From assembly GCF_002954225.1 (NCBI RefSeq), contig NZ_PPTH01000017.1, forward strand, positions 315,311 to 379,310: 64,000 bases of DNA, written 5' to 3'. Source of the stretch: Arthrobacter ruber. GTDB taxonomy: Bacteria; Actinomycetota; Actinomycetes; Actinomycetales; Micrococcaceae. A program made the translations under genes and the position numbers. Shown in pieces: positions 58,329 to 64,000 of this stretch. The notes below the pieces were generated by a model. The model was given only the letters and a program-made list of their open reading frames with translations, searched no databases and was not told the origin of the DNA. Numbering within the stretch: the first letter of the stretch is position 1; the number at the start of each line of letters is the position of its first letter.

Positions 58329-59542
58329 GCAGTCTCCTCGGATCGGATGGGCTGGTGCTGTGCGGCAGTGGCGGGAGCCACCTGGACGACGGCGCTCCTG
58401 GCCGCCGCGCTCTCCTCGACCGCGGCGAGGACGCGCTGGATCTGCAGGCCGGCCTCGAAGGAGGGCTGGGTGGGCCGGCCGTCCCGGATCGAGGTGAGGA
58501 AGTCGCGCACCTGGTGCGTGAACGTGTGCTCCCACCCGATGATGTGCCCCTGGGGCCACCAGGCATCGAGGTAGGGGTGTTCCGGCTCGGTCACGAGGAT
58601 GCGGCGGAAGCCCTGCTCGGTCGCCGGACCGGTCGCCTCCATCAGCCACAGTTCGTTGAGGTTCTCGAGGTCGAAGCGGAGCGCCCCGCGCTCACCGAAC
58701 ACCTCGATACGCAGTCCGTTCTTCACGCCGGTCGCCATGCGCGAGACCTCGACCGTGGCCACGGCCCCGCCGGTGAGCCCGGCGGTGATCCACGCCGCGT
58801 CGTCGACGGTGACGGGCTCCCGTCCCTCGGGGCCGGGACGCTCGTCGACGAAGGTGTGCAGGCGGCCCGAGACCTCGGTGACGGTCTGCCCGGTGAGGAA
58901 CTGCACCTGGTCCAGGGCGTGCGAGGCGATGTCCCCGAGGGCTCCCGAGCCGGCGGTCTCCCTGCGCAGCCGCCAGGTCATGGGCGATTCGGCGTCGACC
59001 AGCCAGTCCTGCAGGTAGGCGACGCGCAGCTGGCGGATGGCGCCGAGCCGGCCGTCCGCGATGAGGTTCCGTGCGTGGGCGAGGGCGGGGACGCGCCGGT
59101 AGTTGAACCCCACCATCGACTGGACGCCGCGCTCCCGCGCCTCCACCGCCGCGGAGACCATCTCGGTGCTCTCGGCGATGCTGTTGGCGAGCGGTTTCTC
59201 CACGAGGACGTGCTTGCCCGCCTTCAGCGCCTCGATGGCGATCTCCGCATGCAGGTAGCCCGGCGTGCAGATGTCCACGATGTCGACGTCGTCGCGGTGG
59301 ATCGCCTCGCGCCAGTCCGTGGAGGAATCCTCCCAGCCGTAGCGCGCTGCAGCCTCGGCGGTCCGCTCGGCGTTCCGCCCGACGACGACGCGCCTGGCGA
59401 CCGCGGGGACGTCGAAGTGGCTGCCGACCGTGCGCCAGGCCGCCGAGTGCGCCTTGCCCATGAACGCGTAGCCGATCATGGCGACGCCGAGGGGCCCGGC
59501 GGCGGAATCGTCCGGTACCTGGCCGGAAAGAGGGGATGTCAT
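58325..59542 (-). CDS. Gfo/Idh/MocA family oxidoreductase
   Basis: NAD(P)-dependent dehydrogenase of 405 residues. Rossmann opening GVAMIGYAFMGKAHSAAW (GxGxxG variant with Tyr-Ala), VDIVDICTPGYLHAEIAIEAL, and VLVEKPLANS with the catalytic-type Lys in EKP. The C-terminal domain has GSGALGDIASHALDQVQFL with Asp and His ligands. ATG 59542 follows GGAGAAG. First of a two-gene unit with the isomerase-type protein. The upstream gap contains a CTTTTG-N12-CAAAAG inverted repeat near a TTGACT -35. Confidence 0.9.
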   Translation of the reverse strand: MTSPLSGQVPDDSAAGPLGVAMIGYAFMGKAHSAAWRTVGSHFDVPAVARRVVVGRNAERTAEAAARYGWEDSSTDWREAIHRDDVDIVDICTPGYLHAEIAIEALKAGKHVLVEKPLANSIAESTEMVSAAVEARERGVQSMVGFNYRRVPALAHARNLIADGRLGAIRQLRVAYLQDWLVDAESPMTWRLRRETAGSGALGDIASHALDQVQFLTGQTVTEVSGRLHTFVDERPGPEGREPVTVDDAAWITAGLTGGAVATVEVSRMATGVKNGLRIEVFGERGALRFDLENLNELWLMEATGPATEQGFRRILVTEPEHPYLDAWWPQGHIIGWEHTFTHQVRDFLTSIRDGRPTQPSFEAGLQIQRVLAAVEESAAARSAVVQVAPATAAQHQPIRSEETA

Positions 59543-59623
59543 GGGCTTCTCCAGGTGAATGGGAGGGCGGACTGCCACTGAGCGGCTGGTCCGTGTGCGC
59601 TGCTTCACATCAAGTATCTCCGA

Positions 59624-59647
59624 CTTTTGCCGATCGTCAGTCAAAAG
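59624..59647. promoter_or_regulatory. inverted repeat CTTTTG-N12-CAAAAG near a -35 element
   Basis: 6-bp arms with a 12-nt spacer that itself contains the palindrome CGATCG. On the minus strand TTGACT overlaps one arm and a GATACT-type -10 lies about 20 bp on. Candidate operator for the dehydrogenase/isomerase pair. Confidence 0.4.
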
Positions 59648-59724
59648 CAGGGGGATGATCTGTAGATTCCTTCCCGCCGGATGGCATAAGCAGCCATGGG
59701 CGGGCCCGTGCCGGGCCGGGAACG

Positions 59725-60699
59725 CTAGGGCGCCCGGACGATCGGGCCTCCGCCCCCGGAGGAGTCGACGGGGCCCGGATCCCTCCGGTACGGCCCGGTC
59801 CGGCTCGGGTCCGTCTGGTTCGGGCCGGTCCGGCTCGGATCGGCCCGGGTGAGGAACGCCAGTCCGTCGCCGGCCAGGCGGTCCTGGCTCGTGGCCAGCG
59901 GACGCCAGATCGACGCCGCGACGGCGATGCTGGCGTTGTGCGCCGTGAAGCTCTCGATGTTCAGCGGCCCTCGGTACTGCACCTCGTCGAGGGCCGCGAA
60001 GATCCCTGGCCAGTCCGTCTGGTCGCCGCCCGGCGCCCCGCGGTCGTTGCCACAGACCTGGAGGTGGACCAGATGGTCGCCGGCCGCCCTGATCGCCTCG
60101 GCGGACGAGCGTTCCTCGATGTTCAGGTGGTAGGTGTCCAACGCCAGACCCACGCCCCGGCCGAGCAGCGGCCCCAGCGCCTCGAGGGCCTGTCCGACGG
60201 TGTTGATCAGGGATGTCTCGTAGCGGTTCAGGGGCTCGATACCGAGGACCACGCCTGCCGCGAGCGCGTGCTCGGCGACGGGCGCGAGGTTCTCCCGCAG
60301 CTCCGCGTAGGCCGCGGTGCGCTCGTCGTCGTCCATCCTCCACACCCGCCCGGTGGCGGTGTAGAAGGGGCCGCACACGCTCGTGGCGCCGATCGCCGCC
60401 GCCAGGTCGATGCACGCGAGCAGGTAGCGCCGGGTCTCGCGGACCGCGCCGTCGGAGGCGCCCACCAGGTCCCTGCCCGGAGCCATCGCCCCGACGACGG
60501 TGGGTGCCAGCCCGGTCTCGGCGAGGGCGTCCCGCACGACGCTCGGCGTGAGGTCCCCTGCGTTCTCGAGGGGGAGTTCCACGCCGTCGAAGCCCAGCCC
60601 GGCGATCCTGCGGAGGAGGGGAGGCAGGTCCGCGTCGGTCAGGGGTGATGTCCACACCCATGTGTTGATGCCGATCGGGCGGGCTGTGCCGTCGGTCAT
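59725..60699 (-). CDS. sugar epimerase-like TIM-barrel protein with repeat tail
   Basis: Protein of 324 residues resembling D-tagatose/D-psicose 3-epimerases: INTWVWTSPLTDADLP, LGFDGVELPLENAGD, VVLGIEPLNRYETSLINTVGQAL (Glu ligand), VGLALDTYHLNIEE, HLQVCGNDRGAPG and GPLNIESFTAHN (second Glu). These residues form the Mn/Co site and catalytic Glu pair of the family. The core is about 285 residues; the last 35 are a low-complexity tail with a 10-residue repeat (DPSRTGPNQT, DPSRTGPYRR) encoded by a 30-bp DNA repeat. It lies 54 bp downstream of the binding-protein gene of the ribose-type ABC system and probably handles the imported sugar. Confidence 0.87.
   Translation of the reverse strand: MTDGTARPIGINTWVWTSPLTDADLPPLLRRIAGLGFDGVELPLENAGDLTPSVVRDALAETGLAPTVVGAMAPGRDLVGASDGAVRETRRYLLACIDLAAAIGATSVCGPFYTATGRVWRMDDDERTAAYAELRENLAPVAEHALAAGVVLGIEPLNRYETSLINTVGQALEALGPLLGRGVGLALDTYHLNIEERSSAEAIRAAGDHLVHLQVCGNDRGAPGGDQTDWPGIFAALDEVQYRGPLNIESFTAHNASIAVAASIWRPLATSQDRLAGDGLAFLTRADPSRTGPNQTDPSRTGPYRRDPGPVDSSGGGGPIVRAP
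59797..59838. repeat. 30-bp period repeat in the epimerase 3' end
   Basis: GGTCCGGCTCGG occurs twice 30 bp apart, giving the DPSRTGP protein repeat. A third partial copy is seen as DPGP. Confidence 0.75.
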
Positions 60700-60726
60700 G
60701 GTCCTGCCTCCTTCCTCGTCCGTGCA

Positions 60727-60757
60727 TCAGGACGACGCGTCAGGACGACGCGTCAGG
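60727..60757. repeat. 13-bp tandem repeat over the stop codon of the binding-protein gene
   Basis: TCAGGACGACGCG repeated twice plus TCAGG. The minus-strand stop (TGA, 60753-60755) is in the last partial copy, so extra stop triplets occur downstream in other frames. Confidence 0.9.
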
Positions 60758-62003
60758 GGATCTGCCGCTCCTGCCACACCGTCGGGTACCCGGGCAGGTC
60801 CTCGCCACCGAACTTGGCGTAGTGCCCGTCCGGCATGCCCTCGTTCGCAGTCAGGAACTCGCCGCGCTCCTCCTCGGTGATCGGGGACTGGGGGAGGACC
60901 CACTCGGCCGGGACCTCCTCACCCGCGAAGATCTTCTGCAGCGCGAGCAGCGGGGTGCGCCACTGGAAGTTCGAGTAGACCGGTGCCAGGCCGTCGATGC
61001 CCGTCTCCTCCCACTTGCGCAGGAAGCTCATCTCGTCCTCACCCGTCATGACGGGCAGGTCGGCTCCGGCGTCCTCGAACGCCTCGATGGCGGCGACGGC
61101 GCCGTCGCCCGCGTCCATCCAGATGCCCTGCACGTCGCCGGTGGCGAGCTCGTCGGAGATGATGGACTTGATCTCCACGGGGTCGGCGCCGGTGAAGTAG
61201 TCCACGGCCTCGATGCCGTTCTCCTCGAAGATGCGCTCGGCCGCGGCCCAGCGCTGCTCCAGCACGTCGACGCCGGGGAGGATGCGCAGGGCCACCACCT
61301 TGTCGCCCTCGTTCAGCCGCTCGCTGAGGAACTCGGCGGTGTCGATGCCCCAGGCGAAGCCGCCGATCGGGTGGATGAACGTGACGGCGCAGTCGGTCTG
61401 GACGCCGCGGTCGAAGACGACCACGGGCTTGCCGGTCTCGCAGGCGCGTTCGACGGCAGGCGTCATGGCCGCCGTGGAGTTCGGGGAGATGATGAAGGCG
61501 TCGCAGTTGCCCTCGGCGATGAAGTAGTCGATGTCGGCGATCTGCGTGTTGTCGTCGTCCTGCGCGTCACGTGTCTCCATCTCGGAGATGACGCCGGCCT
61601 CCTGCAGCACCTGGAGCTGCTGGTTCATGGTGATCCAGCCCGTCTGGCGCCACGGGTTGGAGATCGAGGCGTTGGAGAAGCACGCCTTCTTCGGTCCCGT
61701 GGAGGCGAAGGCCGAGGTGTCCTTCATCTCGCCGTCGATGTACTGCAGGTACGGCTGCTCGGGGTCACCCTCGAAGGTGGCCGAACGCTGCGCGTCCTGC
61801 TCGTCGTAGACGGCCTGGTCGAACCACTCCGTGCTGTCCTCGCTGGGCTGCGCGGCCCCTGTGGTCTCGGTGGTCTCGGAACTCGCGGTGCCTTCGGCGG
61901 CAGGCGGGTCCTCGATGGACGAATCGGTGGTGCAGGCCGTCAGGGCGAGCAGCGACGTCGCTGCGATCACCGTGACCTTGCCCAGGATGCTTCCACGCAT
62001 CAT
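60753..62003 (-). CDS. ribose-type ABC transporter sugar-binding lipoprotein
   Basis: Type 1 periplasmic-binding-fold protein of 416 residues. Signal ends LALTAC with Cys24 lipidated. After an acidic linker the core includes KKACFSNASISNPWRQTGWITM, AEGNCDAFIISPNSTAAMTPAVERACETGKPVVVFDRG, VALRILPGVDVLEQRWAAAERIF and MTGEDEMSFLRKWEE. This RbsB-like fold distinguishes it from the MalE-like binding proteins of the other two operons. ATG 62003 follows GGAGGAA and overlaps the upstream permease stop (ATGA). Confidence 0.9.
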   Translation of the reverse strand: MMRGSILGKVTVIAATSLLALTACTTDSSIEDPPAAEGTASSETTETTGAAQPSEDSTEWFDQAVYDEQDAQRSATFEGDPEQPYLQYIDGEMKDTSAFASTGPKKACFSNASISNPWRQTGWITMNQQLQVLQEAGVISEMETRDAQDDDNTQIADIDYFIAEGNCDAFIISPNSTAAMTPAVERACETGKPVVVFDRGVQTDCAVTFIHPIGGFAWGIDTAEFLSERLNEGDKVVALRILPGVDVLEQRWAAAERIFEENGIEAVDYFTGADPVEIKSIISDELATGDVQGIWMDAGDGAVAAIEAFEDAGADLPVMTGEDEMSFLRKWEETGIDGLAPVYSNFQWRTPLLALQKIFAGEEVPAEWVLPQSPITEEERGEFLTANEGMPDGHYAKFGGEDLPGYPTVWQERQIP

Positions 62004-63094
62004 GTTCCTCCCTCATTGGTGCCCGGTGCGGGCGTGGGTGCTGCTATAGGACGGTGTTCGTCATGGGCCCGGGAGCTGGCGCCGCGCCGTTTGCGCTGCC
62101 AGTTCCGGGACGCTGCGGCCACGGCGACGATGATGATCGCGCCCTGGACGCTGTCACGCCAGGTGGATTCGACGCCGAGGAAATTGAGGAGGGTGAACAG
62201 CAGTTCGAGGGCGAAGGCGCCCGCCGCGGCGGAGAGGACCCAGCCACGTCCACCCCCGATCACCACACCGCCGAGGACGACGGCGGTGATCGCCGTGAAC
62301 TCGTAGCCCTGGCCCACGGACGGGTGGACCCCGGCGTATCCCACGAGGATCACGCCGGCCGCGGTCGCTGCGAGGGAGGACAGCATGAACGCCCGCGTCC
62401 GCACCCACCAGACGGAGGCGCCGGTCAGGGCCGCGGCCCGGGAGTTGTCCCCCACGGCCACGAGCGTGCGGCCGTAGGGCCTGCGCATCAGCCAGAAGGC
62501 CGCGGCCGCGGTGGCGACGAGGATGAGCACGGGGTAGGGCAGCACCTCGAGGACGGGGACGTCCTGGATGCCGCCGCGGCCGATCTGCCGGAAGCTGTCC
62601 GCCGGGTTGCCGGTGGCCGCGCCGCCCGTCCAGAACAGCACGAGGCCGAGCAGCGCCAGCATGGTCCCGAGGGTCACGATGAAGCTCGGCACCTTCAGGA
62701 GTGTCGTCACGAGGCCGTTCACGAGGCCCACGAAGGCGCCGAACACGATCATCAGGGCCAGGACCGGGATGGTCCGGGACTCGTCCTGGCCGATCAGGTT
62801 CCCGGCGATGATGACCTGCGCCGTCACCACCGATCCCATCGAGAGGTCGAACTCGCCCGAGACGATGACGAAGTACTGCCCGATCGCGGCGATCGCGATC
62901 GGCGCCGTGCGCCCGATGAAGCGGATCAGGGAGCCGGGCTCCCCGAAGGAGGGGTTCGCGGCGAGGACGGCGAGGAAGAGGAGGGCGACGAGGACGAAGA
63001 TCGCACCGCTCGGGGTGCGCAGCGCACGGAGGACGCGTTCACCGCGGGGAGAGCGGTTCTGCTGCAGGACCGCACGGTCGGTGGCCACGCTCAT
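62000..63094 (-). CDS. ribose-type ABC transporter permease
   Basis: Permease of 364 residues of the RbsC family, eight to ten helices. Typical parts: IGQYFVIVSGEFDLSMGSVV (the RbsC G-x-D-L-S motif), LVNGLVTTLLKVPSFIVTLGTM, YGRTLVAVGDNSRAAALTGASV and VVLGGVVIGGGRGWVLSAAAGAFAL. Its ATG overlaps the upstream permease stop. The C-terminus is basic and Pro/Ala-rich. Confidence 0.92.
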   Translation of the reverse strand: MSVATDRAVLQQNRSPRGERVLRALRTPSGAIFVLVALLFLAVLAANPSFGEPGSLIRFIGRTAPIAIAAIGQYFVIVSGEFDLSMGSVVTAQVIIAGNLIGQDESRTIPVLALMIVFGAFVGLVNGLVTTLLKVPSFIVTLGTMLALLGLVLFWTGGAATGNPADSFRQIGRGGIQDVPVLEVLPYPVLILVATAAAAFWLMRRPYGRTLVAVGDNSRAAALTGASVWWVRTRAFMLSSLAATAAGVILVGYAGVHPSVGQGYEFTAITAVVLGGVVIGGGRGWVLSAAAGAFALELLFTLLNFLGVESTWRDSVQGAIIIVAVAAASRNWQRKRRGASSRAHDEHRPIAAPTPAPGTNEGGT

Positions 63095-64000
63095 GCCGAC
63101 ACCTCGTCCCGTGCGCCGGTGCCGTCGCCGCGCGACGGTCCCCCTTGCCGGGAGGTGCCGGGTCCCGGCGGTGGGGCGTCGTCATCATGGGCCGGCCCCC
63201 GGCCGAAGCGTGCGGGCCTGTGCACCACCTTGCGCCGTGCGTACACGGCCACGGCGACCACGATCACGATGCCCCGGACGACGTCCTTGAGGAAGGGGTT
63301 GACCTGCAGGACGCTCATGATGTTGTCCAGCATCGCGAAGATGAGGACGCCGCCGAGCGTGCCGATGAGCGAGCCCTTGCCACCCGCGAGGAGCGTCCCG
63401 CCGAGGACAACGGCGGCGATCGACAGGAGGTCGTACCCGCCCTGGGAACCGATGGTCGGGCTGCCGACGCCCAGGCGGGCCGCCAGCAGCAGGCCGGCGA
63501 GCCCCGCCATGGTGGAGCAGATCACGTGCGCCGCGATGACCGGGGTCCGCGTCCGGACGCCGGACATCCTCGCCACCGAGGCGTCGCCCCCCACGGCGTA
63601 CATCGCGTGACCCAGGCGCGTGGTGTTCAGCATGAGGAGCACGACGGCGGCGCACGCGAGCATGATCAGGGTCGAGACGGGGACGGGTCCGATCCCCGTG
63701 GCCCCGATGAGGCGGAACGCGAGCGGCGCCTGCCCCGCGCTGCCCTGGTAGTTGGATCCGAGGTAGCCGCTCACGATCAGCCCCATGCCGAGGGTCGCGA
63801 TGAAGCCGTGCACCTGCAGTCCTGCCACGACGGCGCCGTTGGCCAGGCCGATCAGGGCGGAGACGAGGAGCGCCGCGAGCACGGCCGGCAGGATGTTCCC
63901 GGGCTGGTTCGCCATGATCCCGGCGCCGATGAGGCTCGAGAGACTGATCACGTAGGGGACGGAGAGATCGAGGCTCCCGACGAGGATCACGAGTGTCTGG
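63091..64000 (-). CDS. ribose-type ABC transporter permease, partial
   Basis: Second RbsC-family permease; its 5' end lies beyond the right edge, so at least 300 residues are seen but not the start. Conserved parts: ILVGSLDLSVPYVISLSSLIGAG, ANGAVVAGLQVHGFIATLGMGLI, LGHAMYAVGGDASVARMSGVRTR and VVLGGTLLAGGKGSLIGTLGGVLIF. A 40-residue Pro/Gly-rich tail follows the last helix. The sugar ATPase of this system (RbsA type) is expected just upstream outside the window. Confidence 0.92.
   Translation of the reverse strand, partial: QTLVILVGSLDLSVPYVISLSSLIGAGIMANQPGNILPAVLAALLVSALIGLANGAVVAGLQVHGFIATLGMGLIVSGYLGSNYQGSAGQAPLAFRLIGATGIGPVPVSTLIMLACAAVVLLMLNTTRLGHAMYAVGGDASVARMSGVRTRTPVIAAHVICSTMAGLAGLLLAARLGVGSPTIGSQGGYDLLSIAAVVLGGTLLAGGKGSLIGTLGGVLIFAMLDNIMSVLQVNPFLKDVVRGIVIVVAVAVYARRKVVHRPARFGRGPAHDDDAPPPGPGTSRQGGPSRGDGTGARDEVSA

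Overview
The window is 64 kb of high-GC, gene-dense chromosomal DNA. Codon third positions are almost all G or C, GTG starts are common, and strong AGGAGG-type ribosome sites alternate with leaderless-looking starts. Gene content (SoxR, tandem UspA, an Asp23/Gls24 envelope-stress cluster, BCCT carrier, CopC, shared-ATPase sugar ABC systems with LacI regulators, ammonia-type NadE) points to an actinomycete, most probably Micrococcaceae (Arthrobacter and relatives). This placement is inferred from gene content, not from a marker gene. There is no rRNA, CRISPR array, insertion sequence, integrase or prophage.

Layout. (a) 0.1-9.8 kb: small housekeeping and redox loci: a proline-rich membrane-anchored secreted protein, GtrA, an alcohol dehydrogenase, a SoxR locus (quinone reductase-like gene, soxR, flavin reductase with a textbook SoxR promoter), a ThuB/ThuA-like pair, a P-loop kinase, a GDSL-like hydrolase, a lipoprotein and a YjbR protein. 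(b) 10.1-16.0 kb: pelG-pelF followed by two putative glycoside hydrolases, a minimal Pel-like exopolysaccharide locus without the usual pelA/B/C/D/E. (c) 16-24.2 kb: double-hotdog thioesterase, a TetR/dehydrogenase divergent pair with two matching operators, a second dehydrogenase, and BCCT, MFS and AEC transporters. (d) 24.4-29.5 kb: one 1,673-residue secreted enzyme joining a rhamnogalacturonan acetylesterase-like esterase to a PL11-like rhamnogalacturonan lyase. (e) 29.6-40.1 kb: thiamine-binding protein, acetyltransferase, spermidine synthase-like protein, Na+/H+ antiporter, LysR/SDR pair, purine permease, CopC, FAD protein, UspA and a zincin. (f) 40.3-40.7 kb: tRNA-Glu, tRNA-Asp and tRNA-Phe, then a strong terminator. 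(g) 41.0-44.0 kb: lipoprotein and a five-gene Asp23-like cluster. (h) 44.1-48.6 kb: alpha-glucoside-type ABC operon with its LacI regulator. (i) 48.6-51.2 kb: hypothetical protein, xthA and nadE. (j) 51.2-57.1 kb: beta-glucoside ABC operon with GH1 beta-glucosidase and LacI regulator. (k) 57.3-64.0 kb: two sugar epimerase/isomerase-type genes, a Gfo/Idh/MocA dehydrogenase and a ribose-type ABC system that runs off the right edge.

How it works together. The right half is largely carbohydrate scavenging. Operons h and j each carry a binding lipoprotein, two permeases and a dedicated LacI protein but no ATPase, so a shared MsiK-type ATPase elsewhere is expected. Each has a LacI-style palindrome at its promoter and a very stable hairpin exactly between the binding-protein gene and the first permease gene, an arrangement suited to making excess binding protein. 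The pectin side-chain enzyme in region d has its own, different LacI-type palindrome, for which no regulator lies in the window. The Pel-like locus and the Asp23 cluster are the parts whose biology is least predictable from known systems.
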